A stretch of DNA of 64,000 nt from Mitsuaria sp. 7. Lineage in GTDB: Bacteria > Pseudomonadota > Gammaproteobacteria > Burkholderiales > Burkholderiaceae_C. Position numbers and translations under genes: made by a program. Positions 26,161 through 34,456 of this stretch are shown in pieces (the stretch's first letter is position 1; each line of letters begins with the position of its first letter). Under the pieces are notes generated by a model, which had not been told where the DNA came from, made no database searches, and saw only the letters and a list, made by a program, of their open reading frames with translations. The stretch covers positions 62,001 through 126,000 of the forward strand of contig NZ_CP011514.1 in NCBI RefSeq assembly GCF_001653795.1. Reading direction: 5' to 3'.

Positions 26161-27522
26161 CTAGCGACTGCCCCCCAAGGTGCTGGAAGTCTGCAGCACG
26201 ATCATCGCGATCGTGGCCGCGGCCATCGCCGCCGTGGCCAGCCAGCCGAGCACGCGCCACAGCGGCGGCATGCGCATCTCGCCGACGATCCGGCGGTGCG
26301 ACGCCGCCACCATCACCGCGATCATGATCGGCACCGAGATCACCGCGTTGATGACGGCCGACCAGTACAGCGCCTTGATCGGATTGAAGCCCGAGAGGCT
26401 GACCGCGAGACCGATCAGCATCGCGCCGCTGAGGATCGCGTAGAACACCTTGGCGGACTGCGCCGGCCGGTCCAGCCCGCGCCGCACGCCCGCGAGCGTG
26501 GCGACCGCGTAGGCCGCCGATCCCGCGAGCACCGGCAGCGCGAGGAAGCCCGTGCCCACGATGCCGGCCGCGAAGAGCACGAAGGCGAAATCGCCCGCGA
26601 TCGGCTTGAGCGCCTGCGCGGCCTGTGCGGTGGTCTCGATGTCGCGCACGCCGTGCGCATGCAGCGCGGCGGCGGTCGCGACGATCATGAAGAACGCGAT
26701 CGTGTTGGAGAAGCCCATGCCCACCAGCGTGTCCGTGCGCAATCGGCGGAACTGGCTCTGCGCCTGTTCGGGCGCGACGCTCAGCGGGCGGTCGGCGGCG
26801 ATGCGGCGGATCTCCTCGGCCTCCTGGCTGGCCTGCCAGAAGAACAGGTAGGGGCTGATCGTCGTGCCGAGGATCGCGACGACCGTGGTCGTGTATTCGC
26901 GATCCCAATGCATTTTCGGAAGCACCAGCGATTTCAGCGCGAGCACCCAGTCCGCCTGCGCCGCGAAGCCGACGCCGACGTAGGCGAGCAGCGTCAGCGT
27001 CAGCCACTTGAGCAGCTTCACGTAGCGCTCGTAGGGCAGCCAGATCTGCAGCAGCAGCGAGAGCAGCGCCATCACGACGACGAACGCGCCGGGCGGCCCG
27101 CCGACGGCCAGGTGCATCGCGTCGCCCATCGCGCTGAGGTCGGCGCCGAGGTTGATCACGTTGGCGACGACCAGCAGCGAGACCAGCGCGAAGACCAGCC
27201 AGCGCGGGCAGAGCTTGGAGAAGTTCTCGGTGAGCCCCTTGCCGGTGATGCGGCCGATGCGCGCGCTGGCGAGCTGGATGCCGACCATCAGCGGGAAGGT
27301 GACGAGGATCGTCCAGCCGACGCTGTAGCCGTACTGCGCTCCGGCCTGCGAGTAGGTCGCGATGCCGCTCGGATCGTCGTCGGCCGCGCCGGTGATCAGG
27401 CCGGGGCCGAGCTTGGTCCACCAGGGCGAGCTGGGGGGCGCTTTCCCGGAAGACGCGTCGGCATCGGCATCGGCATCGGCGTCCGCGTCAGCGTCAGCGT
27501 CAGCGTCGGGGAGCGCCGCCAT
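26161..27522 (-). CDS. Nramp-family divalent metal transporter
   Basis: A 453-residue membrane protein with about eleven spans. The Nramp hallmark DPSG appears in GAADDDPSGIATY in the first span. The helix 6 segment, where the family usually has a Met of the metal site, reads TLVGMGFSNTIAFFMIV. Substrates are Mn2+, Fe2+ or related ions driven by protons. The N-terminus is odd: nine Asp-Ala pairs (residues 6-23) precede the first span. The ATG overlaps the SDR stop as TGATG. No metal-regulator gene is adjacent. An open frame extends upstream through the SDR gene but is its shadow. Confidence 0.9.
   Translation of the reverse strand: MAALPDADADADADADADADADASSGKAPPSSPWWTKLGPGLITGAADDDPSGIATYSQAGAQYGYSVGWTILVTFPLMVGIQLASARIGRITGKGLTENFSKLCPRWLVFALVSLLVVANVINLGADLSAMGDAMHLAVGGPPGAFVVVMALLSLLLQIWLPYERYVKLLKWLTLTLLAYVGVGFAAQADWVLALKSLVLPKMHWDREYTTTVVAILGTTISPYLFFWQASQEAEEIRRIAADRPLSVAPEQAQSQFRRLRTDTLVGMGFSNTIAFFMIVATAAALHAHGVRDIETTAQAAQALKPIAGDFAFVLFAAGIVGTGFLALPVLAGSAAYAVATLAGVRRGLDRPAQSAKVFYAILSGAMLIGLAVSLSGFNPIKALYWSAVINAVISVPIMIAVMVAASHRRIVGEMRMPPLWRVLGWLATAAMAAATIAMIVLQTSSTLGGSR
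27454..27507 (-). repeat. Hexanucleotide microsatellite encoding (Asp-Ala)9
   Basis: Nine GAYGCN units run GACGCT x3, GACGCG, GACGCC, GATGCC x3, GACGCG, encoding nine Asp-Ala pairs just after the Nramp start. Blocks of three identical units point to slippage-type growth. Changes by one unit keep the frame. Confidence 0.9.
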
Positions 27523-28283
27523 CACATCTTCGGCTGGCCGTTGGAGGCCATCACGCCGCCGTCGACGGGCAGGTTCACGCCGTTGACGAAGCGCGCGTCG
27601 TCGCTGGCCAGGAAGGCCACGACGGCGGCGATGTCGGCGGGTTCCGCGGGGCGGCCCAGCGGCAGGCGCTCCATGAAGCGGGCGACAAGGTCCTTGTCCT
27701 CCAGCATCTCCTCCGTCATGCCGGTACGCGTGAGGGAAGGCGCGACCGCGTTGACGCGCACGCCCTTGCCGCCGAAGTCCAGCGCGAGCGAGCGCGTGAG
27801 GTTCACGACGCCGCCCTTGGCCGCGTTGTAGGCACACATCTGCCAATCGCCGGAGAGGCCGGAGACGGACGCGGTGTTGACGATGCAGCCCTTGCGCTTG
27901 AGCAGCTCCGGCATCGCCGCGCGGCAGCCGTGGAAGACGCCGCTGAGATTGATGGCGAGGGTCTCGTTCCAATCGTCCAGCGAGACGGTGAGGGCGTCGC
28001 CTTCCGTCCCAATCCCGGCGTTGTTGACGATCACATCGAGCCCGCCGAAGCGCTTCACCGCCGCGGCGACCAGGGACTCGACGTCCGCGAACTTCGAGAC
28101 ATCGGCCACCTGCGCCAGGGTGCGATCCTGCGGCAGCTGCTTCGCCACCTGCTGGAGCTTGTCCTCATGTCGCGCGCAGATCACGACATTCGCGCCCTCC
28201 TGCGAGAAGCGCTCGGCGACGCCTCGCCCGATGCCGGACGACGCGCCGGTGACGATGACGGTCTTGCCCTTGAATCGTTCCAT
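27522..28283 (-). CDS. SDR-family oxidoreductase
   Basis: A 253-residue classical short-chain dehydrogenase. It has TGASSGIG at 12-19, NNAG at 87-90, catalytic Ser near 139-141, and Tyr152 with Lys156 in YNAAK. The C-terminus (GVNLPVDGGVMAS) has the usual family ending. Arg and His after the second strand (ICARHE) suggest NADP preference, as basic residues here bind the phosphate. ATG follows AAGGAGTCCGGC. The substrate is unknown. It is translationally coupled to the Nramp gene. Confidence 0.92.
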   Translation of the reverse strand: MERFKGKTVIVTGASSGIGRGVAERFSQEGANVVICARHEDKLQQVAKQLPQDRTLAQVADVSKFADVESLVAAAVKRFGGLDVIVNNAGIGTEGDALTVSLDDWNETLAINLSGVFHGCRAAMPELLKRKGCIVNTASVSGLSGDWQMCAYNAAKGGVVNLTRSLALDFGGKGVRVNAVAPSLTRTGMTEEMLEDKDLVARFMERLPLGRPAEPADIAAVVAFLASDDARFVNGVNLPVDGGVMASNGQPKM

Positions 28284-28368
28284 GCCGGACTCCTTAGGAT
28301 TGCCGAAGGAGAGGCAAGGCGAGTGCCCGCTCGAAAAGCGCAGATCGAACGATCCGGCCGCTGCCGTC

Positions 28369-30009
28369 TTAACGCTCGAACACCACGCCCTTCACCGGCA
28401 GCGCCGGCGCTTCCCACGCGTAGGCGGGATGCAGCACGTTGCGCTCGTCGTTCATGCCGGACCAGCGGAGCTGCATCAGCTCGGCCAGCGTCCAGCCGGC
28501 CCAGTCCGCGCGGAACGGCCGTGAGGCGGTCGACGCATCGAAGCCCGATCCGCTGCGCCACAGCAGCGCGGGGATGCGGTAGCCCGACGCCGTGCCCGGG
28601 CTGTGGCCCGCGTGGTCGAGGCTGTGGCCGACCTCCTGTCCGTGGTCCGACAGGAACATCCACGCGCCGCGCCCGCCCGCCGGCAGGTGACTACGCGTGA
28701 GCCGCAGCGTCTGCGCGACGATGCGGTCGTGATAGTGGATGGCCGAGTCGTAGTCCTGCCGGAACTCGCGCACCCAGGCGGCGCGGCCGTCGCGCGCCAT
28801 CGCGGTGTCCACGGCGTCGCCGTCGTCATCGTCGAACGGATGCTCGCCCGGCGGCATGCGCAGCCGGTAATGCGGATGCGCGCCCAGCAGATGCACGACC
28901 ACCAGCTTGCGCGGCGCGGGATCGGACAGCGCCTGTTCGACCTCGTCCAGCAGGTCCTCGTCCAGCGAGCCCGACGATCGCCCCGGCTGCCGGTTGATCA
29001 TCTCCACCACGTCGGCCAGCCGCGCATGCTGCTGGTCGACGGCGACGTCGTCATGGTTGCTCACCCACCAGACCTTGTAGCCCGCGCGCTTCGCCAGCGC
29101 GATCAGATGCTGCGTGCGGCCGGCGGGGTCGTCCTCGTCGCGCTCGCCGAAGCTGAACAGCCCGCTCAGCGACGCGACCGTCGTCGCCTGCGTCGACCAG
29201 GCGTGGCGCAGCGTCAGCAGCCGCGCGCTTTCCTCGTCGCGCAGCGCGATCAGCTCCGGCGTCGTCGGCCGCGCGTAGCCGTAGAGGCTCATGTTGTCGC
29301 GATTCACGCTCTCGCCCAGCACGAGCACCACCGTCGCCGGAGCGCCCGTCGCCGTCTCGGGAGACGCGTCGCCCGCGTTGCGCATCAACTGCTCGCGCTG
29401 GACCTGCTGGTCGGCCCAGTTCGCGCGCAGGTCCGCGACCTGCTGTGTCCAGGCCGGCCAGAACAGCAACGGGTGATGACGGCGCCAGGGCTTGCTCAGG
29501 TGGGCGAGGGCGCAGACGGCCAGCAGCACGAGCAGCGCGATGCGCGCGCCGCGCGAGAGCGCCGCATCGCGGGTCACGCGCGTGGCGAGCGTGATCGCGA
29601 CGCCGGTGAGGGCGAGCATCCCGAGCAACGCGGCCACGGCCGCGGCCATCGCGGGCGCTTGCGAGGTGAGGTACTCGAGCGACTCGCGCGGTGTGGTGTT
29701 CGCCGCGGCGGCGAGCACGAGCGAGCTGTCCGGCGCAGCCTGGTACTGGCTCTGCAGAAACGCGCGCACCGCGCCATCGACGAGGAATGCGGAGATCACG
29801 ACGAAGGCCGCGACCCAGCGCACCCGACGCCACGCGAGGCGTTCGATCGGCCACGGCAGCCACAGCAGCACGGGGAGGGCGAGCAACGCGACCTGCGCCG
29901 CACGGCGGCTCTCGTGGCCGGCCAGCACCGCGCCGGCACAGGCGAGCGCGAGCAGGCCCAGGGCGCCCCAGCGCAACAGCGCGGGGCGCTTTAAAAGGGA
30001 ATCGGACAT
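28369..30009 (-). CDS. Phosphoethanolamine transferase-like sulfatase-fold membrane enzyme
   Basis: A 546-residue protein with four to five N-terminal spans (to about residue 175) and a periplasmic alkaline-phosphatase-fold domain. Motifs are VLGESVNRDNMSLYGY (metal-binding Glu, the CptA/EptA-type start), a Thr/Ser-rich nucleophile region in WSTQATTVASLSG, VSNHDD, and LSDHGQEVGHSLDHAGHSPG (Asp-His metal ligands). It is closest in pattern to CptA/EptA-type enzymes that add phosphoethanolamine to lipid A or core sugars, altering charge and polymyxin sensitivity. The donor and target are inferred. It follows tesA by 43 bases. Start ATG 30009 (MSDSLLKRP). Confidence 0.85.
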   Translation of the reverse strand: MSDSLLKRPALLRWGALGLLALACAGAVLAGHESRRAAQVALLALPVLLWLPWPIERLAWRRVRWVAAFVVISAFLVDGAVRAFLQSQYQAAPDSSLVLAAAANTTPRESLEYLTSQAPAMAAAVAALLGMLALTGVAITLATRVTRDAALSRGARIALLVLLAVCALAHLSKPWRRHHPLLFWPAWTQQVADLRANWADQQVQREQLMRNAGDASPETATGAPATVVLVLGESVNRDNMSLYGYARPTTPELIALRDEESARLLTLRHAWSTQATTVASLSGLFSFGERDEDDPAGRTQHLIALAKRAGYKVWWVSNHDDVAVDQQHARLADVVEMINRQPGRSSGSLDEDLLDEVEQALSDPAPRKLVVVHLLGAHPHYRLRMPPGEHPFDDDDGDAVDTAMARDGRAAWVREFRQDYDSAIHYHDRIVAQTLRLTRSHLPAGGRGAWMFLSDHGQEVGHSLDHAGHSPGTASGYRIPALLWRSGSGFDASTASRPFRADWAGWTLAELMQLRWSGMNDERNVLHPAYAWEAPALPVKGVVFER

Positions 30010-30052
30010 CAGACCGGAGGAGGGAGCGAAGGCGCGCAGTCTACGCACCCGC

Positions 30053-30751
30053 TCACAACATCGGTCTCAGCACCTTCCAGACGTTGTCCAGCATCACCGG
30101 ATGCGCCTTGGCCAGCGGATGGATGCGGTCGCCCTGGAACCACTCGGCCATGTCCGGCCGGTCGGCCACGCCGGCCAGCAGGAAGGGCTGCAGCGGCACC
30201 TTCTCCTCCTGCGCGACGGTCTTGAAGCTGCCCTCGAAATCCCGTGCGTAGCTCGCGCCCATGTTGGGCGGGATCTGCATGCCGATCAGCAGCACCTTCG
30301 CGCCCGCGTCCTTGCCGGCCTGCACCATCGCCTTCAGGTTCTCGCGGGTCATCTTCAGCGGCAGGCCGCGCAGCGCGTCGTTGCCGCCGAGCTCGATGAT
30401 CAGGTGCGTCGGACGATGCTGCTTGAGCAGCGCCGGCAGCCGCGAGCGGCCACCCGAGGTGGTGTCGCCGCTGATGCTGGCGTTGATCACCTCGGCGCCC
30501 AGCTTCTGCGCCTTCAGCCGCTGGTCCAGCAGCGCCACCCAGCCGCTGCCGCGGGCCAGGCCGTACTCGGCGGAGAGACTGTCGCCCAGCACGACGATGC
30601 GGCGCGGGGCCGCACCCGCAGCCGCCGCACCGCCTTCGGTGCGGCCTTGCGCCGCGACAGGTCCGGCCAGGACCCCCGCCGCGGCGAGGGTCGCGAGACT
30701 GGCGCTACAGTGCATCATCCATTCACGGCGGCGCATCTGCGGTTGATTCAT
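30053..30751 (-). CDS. tesA: GDSL-type arylesterase / thioesterase I, TesA-like
   Basis: A 232-residue SGNH hydrolase. It has GDSLSAEYG (Ser), an oxyanion Gly in SGDTTSGG, GGNDALRG (Asn), and the Asp-His pair in DRIHP near the end. A hydrophobic signal segment (ASLATLAAAGVLAGPVAAQ) predicts periplasmic export. The gene is divergent from a ybbA-type ATPase, as in Escherichia coli. ATG at 30751 has GAGGA 11 bases upstream. Its start codon shares two bases with the start of the opposite gene. A start at 30736 would remove this overlap. Confidence 0.9.
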   Translation of the reverse strand: MNQPQMRRREWMMHCSASLATLAAAGVLAGPVAAQGRTEGGAAAAGAAPRRIVVLGDSLSAEYGLARGSGWVALLDQRLKAQKLGAEVINASISGDTTSGGRSRLPALLKQHRPTHLIIELGGNDALRGLPLKMTRENLKAMVQAGKDAGAKVLLIGMQIPPNMGASYARDFEGSFKTVAQEEKVPLQPFLLAGVADRPDMAEWFQGDRIHPLAKAHPVMLDNVWKVLRPML

Positions 30752-31445
30752 GGTTCAGAACATCCTCGAAGTCGATCACGTCAGCAAGTCGGTCCAGGAT
30801 GCCGACGGCGTGCTGACCATTCTGCATGACATCAATTTCCAGCTGCAGGCGCGGGAGTCCGTCGCCATCGTCGGCGCCTCGGGCTCCGGCAAGAGCACGC
30901 TGCTGTCCATCCTCGCGGGCCTGGACACGCCTTCCGAAGGCACGGTGCGCCTGAGGGGCCAGGACATGTTCACGCTCGACGAGGACGGCCGGGCCGCGCT
31001 GCGTGGAGAGCATCTGGGGTTCGTGTTCCAGAGTTTCCAGCTGCTGTCGCATCTGACGGCGCTGGAGAACGTCATGCTGCCGCTGGAACTGCGCGGCGAG
31101 CGCGATGCGCGGGCGCAAGCCAGGCTCATGCTGGAACGCGTCGGGCTGGGACAGCGGCTGTCGCACTATCCGCGCGTGCTGTCGGGCGGCGAGCAGCAGC
31201 GCGTCGCGCTCGCCCGCGCCTTCGTGCAGCAACCGGCGCTGCTGCTGGCCGATGAGCCGACCGGCAGCCTCGACTACGCCACCGGCGAGCAGGTCATGGC
31301 GCTGATGTTCGAGTTGAATCGGGAACTCGGAACGACGCTGGTCATGGTCACCCACGATCAGACCATCGCGGCCCGCTGCGAGCGGCAGCTGAAGATCTCC
31401 GCCGGGCACCTGCAGGACATCACGATGGCGGATCTGCCGGCCTGA
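30750..31445 (+). CDS. ybbA: ABC transporter ATP-binding protein, YbbA/LolD-type
   Basis: A 231-residue ATPase. Walker A is GASGSGKST near 46, the Q-loop reads [18 protein letters not shown], the signature is [14 protein letters not shown], Walker B is [12 protein letters not shown], and the switch His is in MVTHDQ. This is the MacB/LolD/YbbA subgroup that works with FtsX-type permeases. In Escherichia coli ybbA is followed by the permease ybbP. Here the next gene is on the opposite strand and is not a permease, so the partner must be elsewhere. No strong ribosome-binding site precedes the start, which lies inside the divergent tesA coding end. Confidence 0.88.
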   Translation: MVQNILEVDHVSKSVQDADGVLTILHDINFQLQARESVAIVGASGSGKSTLLSILAGLDTPSEGTVRLRGQDMFTLDEDGRAALRGEHLGFVFQSFQLLSHLTALENVMLPLELRGERDARAQARLMLERVGLGQRLSHYPRVLSGGEQQRVALARAFVQQPALLLADEPTGSLDYATGEQVMALMFELNRELGTTLVMVTHDQTIAARCERQLKISAGHLQDITMADLPA

Positions 31446-31448
31446 GCT

Positions 31449-32009
31449 TCAGACCCGGGCTGCGCGCTCGCGCAGCCGCCTTCTGCGCTCGTAGCGGATC
31501 ACGGCCCACCAGCCGATGTAGACGATCACGTAGAGCGCCAGACCCAGGATGACGCCCGCGAGCGGCAGGCCCACCAGCAAGGGCGCGCCCAGCTCCGAGA
31601 GCCATTGGCTCAAGGCATGCCACCAGCTCGTCGGATCGCTCCAGTTGAGCGCGAGTTCCTTGGGCGCGGAGATCGGGCCGTGGATGCCTAGCACCTGGCG
31701 GCCCAGGAAGATCGCCAGCGTCCAGATCGGCACCAGCGTCAAGGGATTCGTCAGCCAGGTCGCGGCGATCGCGGCAGCGACGTTGGCGCGGCATGCGATC
31801 GCGACCACGGCCGCCAGCAGCATCTGCGTCGGCAGGGGGATGACGCCCACGGCCAGCCCCAGTCCGGCGCCCAGCGCGACGCGGCGGCGATGCGCCACCC
31901 ACAGCCAGGGCCGCTCCCGCAGGTAGAGGCCCAGCCACTTCAGTCCGCGGGTCTGTTCCAGGGATTCAGGCGAGGGCAGCAGTCGGCGGGCAAGTCGGGA
32001 AGCCGTCAT
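31449..32009 (-). CDS. DUF2062 membrane protein
   Basis: A 186-residue protein with the DUF2062 signature: RRRVALGAGLGLAVGVIPLP, then a small-residue-rich span and TWLTNPLTLVPIW. It has three to four hydrophobic segments and a basic C-terminus (RYERRRRLRERAARV). The family is common in proteobacteria and lacks an assigned function. It is convergent with the ybbA gene, with three bases between stops. Confidence 0.88.
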   Translation of the reverse strand: MTASRLARRLLPSPESLEQTRGLKWLGLYLRERPWLWVAHRRRVALGAGLGLAVGVIPLPTQMLLAAVVAIACRANVAAAIAATWLTNPLTLVPIWTLAIFLGRQVLGIHGPISAPKELALNWSDPTSWWHALSQWLSELGAPLLVGLPLAGVILGLALYVIVYIGWWAVIRYERRRRLRERAARV

Positions 32010-32052
32010 TGGGGGCGTCAGGTGGGGCGTAGCGGAAGCTTCAGATGTGAAA

Positions 32053-32085
32053 AGCCCGCGCGGCTGACCTGCAGCGGCGCGGGCT
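32053..32085 (-). terminator. Intrinsic terminator of the PpiC-type gene
   Basis: Nine-bp arms AGCCCGCGC (32053-32061) and GCGCGGGCT (32077-32085), and on the minus strand the stem is followed by TTTTC. It lies 36 bases after the stop of the isomerase gene. Confidence 0.8.
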
Positions 32086-32120
32086 CTGAACAGTACAGCA
32101 AAGACTGTTCGGATCGGCGA

Positions 32121-32918
32121 TCAGTTCGCGGAGAACTTGAAGTCGGTCTTGGCCTTGGAACGCAGTTCTTCCTGGAAGTCCGCGACCTTCTGCTGCTGCA
32201 TGCGCTGGACGATCTGACCCTTGACGTCGTCGAAGGCCGGGAACTGCGCCTGACGCGTTTCTTCCAGCTTGATGATGTGATAGCCGAACTGCGACTTCAC
32301 CGGCTCCTGCGTCATCTCGCCGGCCTTCAGCTTGCCCAGGGCAGCGCTGAACTCAGGCACGTAGGCGTCCGGCGCGGACCAGCCCAGGTCGCCGCCGTTC
32401 TGGGCGGAACCGGTGTCCTTGGAATTCTTGGTCGCGAGGTCCTCGAACTTGGCGCCGCCGTTGAGCTGTTTGACCAGCGCCTTGGCGTCTTCTTCCTTCT
32501 CCACCAGGATGTGGCGGGCGTGGAATTCGGTGCCCGAGGCCTGCGCCTTGAACTTGTCGTATTCGGCCTTGGCGTCGGCGTCGGTGACCGGAGTCTTCTT
32601 CGCGTAGTCGGCGAACAGCTCACGGATCAGCAGCGACTGGCGCGCCAGTTCCATCTGGTTCTTGTAGTCGTCGGTCTTGTTCAGGCCGCGCTTCTCGGCT
32701 TCCTGCAGGAAGATCTCGCGCAGGACGACCTCTTCCTTGACCTTGGCTTCCATCTCCGGGCTGCGCGGCTGGCCACCCTTGGTGATCTGGCTGATCAGCA
32801 CGTCGGCGCGGGCCTTCGGCACGGGCTTGCCGTTCACGATCGCGATGTTCTGGGCCAGGGCCGGCAGGGCCACGGCGCCGATGACCGCCACGGTGGCGGC
32901 GAGCACAAACTTCTTCAT
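32121..32918 (-). CDS. Periplasmic parvulin-type peptidyl-prolyl isomerase
   Basis: A 265-residue protein with a signal peptide (MKKFVLAATVAVIGAVALPALAQ). An N-terminal helical SurA-like chaperone segment (about 45-115) follows, then a rotamase domain (FHARHILVEKEEDAKALVKQL, GSAQNGGDLGWSAPDAYVPEF, TQEPVKSQFGYHIIKLEE). The layout matches PpiC/PrsA-like isomerases common in Burkholderiales, which help fold outer-membrane and secreted proteins. It is probably the tail of a yciB-bolA-ppi group, 72 bases from the bolA stop. A terminator follows. Confidence 0.92.
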   Translation of the reverse strand: MKKFVLAATVAVIGAVALPALAQNIAIVNGKPVPKARADVLISQITKGGQPRSPEMEAKVKEEVVLREIFLQEAEKRGLNKTDDYKNQMELARQSLLIRELFADYAKKTPVTDADAKAEYDKFKAQASGTEFHARHILVEKEEDAKALVKQLNGGAKFEDLATKNSKDTGSAQNGGDLGWSAPDAYVPEFSAALGKLKAGEMTQEPVKSQFGYHIIKLEETRQAQFPAFDDVKGQIVQRMQQQKVADFQEELRSKAKTDFKFSAN

Positions 32919-32990
32919 GATGGGTAAAGGGCCTTTCGACTCTCGGATGAGCGTGATCGCTCCAAAACAAAGCGCCGACTGGCGGCGCTG

Positions 32991-33332
32991 CTAGAGACCT
33001 GGTTTCTGCTGTTCGTCGGGCGCGCGCGCATCGATGGCGAGCGCGTGGATGCCCTTCTGCATCAGATCGGCGAGGGCATCATATACGAGCCGATGCCGAT
33101 GCACCCTGGGTAAACCGGCAAAGCGCGCGCTCACGATTTCGAGGTAGTAATGGCCTCCCTCGCGTGCGCCGGCATGCCCCGCGTGATGCGCGCTGTCGTC
33201 CCTCAGGCGCAGCACCACGGGCGACAGCGCCGCCCTCAGGCGGGCCTCGATCTCGACCGAGGGCGTGGCCGCCGGATTCGGCGCCGAGGCCGATGCCGAC
33301 GGGGGATTCGCGCCGGTGCCGTCGCCGCTCAC
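32991..33332 (-). CDS. BolA-family protein
   Basis: A 113-residue protein. The first 25 residues are Ser/Ala/Pro-rich. The BolA core follows (IEARLRAALSPVVLRLRDDSAHHAGH, HYYLEIVSARFAGLPRVHRHRLVYDALADLM, IHALAIDARAPDE) with the conserved His of RVHRHRLVY that can share a [2Fe-2S] cluster with monothiol glutaredoxins. The ATG overlaps the yciB stop as ATGA. Members affect Fe-S handling and cell shape. Confidence 0.92.
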   Translation of the reverse strand: MSGDGTGANPPSASASAPNPAATPSVEIEARLRAALSPVVLRLRDDSAHHAGHAGAREGGHYYLEIVSARFAGLPRVHRHRLVYDALADLMQKGIHALAIDARAPDEQQKPGL

Positions 33333-33976
33333 GGCTTGGGCTCCTCGGCGGCGGCCTCGGTCTCATGCGGCAGATGCCGGCTCATGTAGACGCCCTGGCC
33401 CAGCGTGAACAGCAGGATCAGGCCGGTCGATCCGAAGGCCTTGAAGTTGGCCCAGGCCTCGGTGCTGAAGGCGTAAGCGACGTAAAGATTGGCAAAACCC
33501 ATCAGTCCGAAGAAGACCACCCAGGCCCAGTTGAGCCGTGTCCATGCGGCATCGGGCAGCGGCAGCTCGGCGCCCAGCATCTTGCGCAGCAGGTTCTTGC
33601 CGAGGAAGACGTGGCTGATGAAGAAGGCCGCGGAGAACGCCCAATAGAGCATCGTCGGCTTCCACTTGATGAAGGTCTCGTTGTGGAAGTAGACGGTGGC
33701 CGCACCGAGCGTGACCACCAGCCCCAGGCTGATCCACAGCATCAGGTCGACCTTGCGGCCGCGCAGCTTCAGGAAGAGCACCTGCGCGATGGTCGCCAGC
33801 ATCACGACGAGGGTCGCCAGCAGCACCGGCGCCTCGGTCGGACCGACCTTGCCGCCGGACACCAGGAAACCGAGGTGCTCGGTGGCGAAGGCCGCTGCCC
33901 AGTCCGGCTGCCCGTCGGCGTACTTGAACGTGACGAAGAACAGCAGGAGCGGCAGGAAATCGAGCAGGAGCTTCAT
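33329..33976 (-). CDS. yciB: Inner-membrane septation protein A, YciB/IspZ
   Basis: A 215-residue membrane protein with five to six spans, starting MKLLLDFLPLLLFFVTFKYAD as is typical of YciB. Other family landmarks are WKPTMLYWAFSAAFF and LNWAWVVFFGLMGFANLYVAY. It is associated with septum and cell-envelope integrity. It heads a yciB-bolA-ppi order that is conserved in many Burkholderiales (family knowledge). The C-terminal tail is acidic (HETEAAAEEPKP). Confidence 0.94.
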   Translation of the reverse strand: MKLLLDFLPLLLFFVTFKYADGQPDWAAAFATEHLGFLVSGGKVGPTEAPVLLATLVVMLATIAQVLFLKLRGRKVDLMLWISLGLVVTLGAATVYFHNETFIKWKPTMLYWAFSAAFFISHVFLGKNLLRKMLGAELPLPDAAWTRLNWAWVVFFGLMGFANLYVAYAFSTEAWANFKAFGSTGLILLFTLGQGVYMSRHLPHETEAAAEEPKP

Positions 33977-34000
33977 TCGGGAATCAGTACGGCTAGGCGC

Positions 34001-34456
34001 TCAGCGCTGGGGCTCGAAGTCTATCGCGGCGGAATTGATGCAGAACCGCTCGCCCGTCGGGTCCGGGCCATCGGGAAAGACGTGGCCCAGGTGGGTGCCG
34101 CAGTTGTTGCAGCGCACCTCGACGCGGACCATCCCGTGCGTCGAGTCGACGACGCGCTCCACGACCTCGGCGTTGATCGGTTCGTAATAGCTGGGCCAGC
34201 CGCAGCCGGCGTCGAACTTGGTGTCGGCCTGGAACAGCGGCGTGCCGCAGCCCACGCAGTTGTAGCGGCCGGCTTCCCAGTGGTCCCAGTACTTGCCGGT
34301 GAAGGAGCGCTCCGTCGCGGCGTGGCGGGCGACCTGGTACTGCGTCGGGTCCAGCTGCTCGCGCCATTCGGCGTCCGTCTTCTTGACGGGGTAGTCGGTG
34401 TCGCGGTCGCGGTCCTGGTCGGTCGCGCCTTGGATGAACTTGTCGTTGCGGCTCAT
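34001..34456 (-). CDS. msrB: Peptide-methionine (R)-S-oxide reductase
   Basis: A 151-residue MsrB. Zinc is bound by two CxxC pairs (CVGC and CNNC). The catalytic Cys is in RFCINSAAI, and [13 protein letters not shown] is the family block. It reduces methionine-R-sulfoxide in proteins using thioredoxin. There is no signal peptide, so it is cytoplasmic. The ATG overlaps the stop of the SelO gene (ATGA), so the two are co-translated. The N-terminal 30 residues are Asp/Arg-rich and not conserved. Confidence 0.96.
   Translation of the reverse strand: MSRNDKFIQGATDQDRDRDTDYPVKKTDAEWREQLDPTQYQVARHAATERSFTGKYWDHWEAGRYNCVGCGTPLFQADTKFDAGCGWPSYYEPINAEVVERVVDSTHGMVRVEVRCNNCGTHLGHVFPDGPDPTGERFCINSAAIDFEPQR

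Noticed and set aside
23926..27831. A 1301-codon open frame on the plus strand
   Set aside because: It runs antisense across the lipoprotein, GNAT, Nramp and SDR genes. Its translation is Arg/Ala/His-rich with no domain, the usual shadow of high-GC coding DNA.
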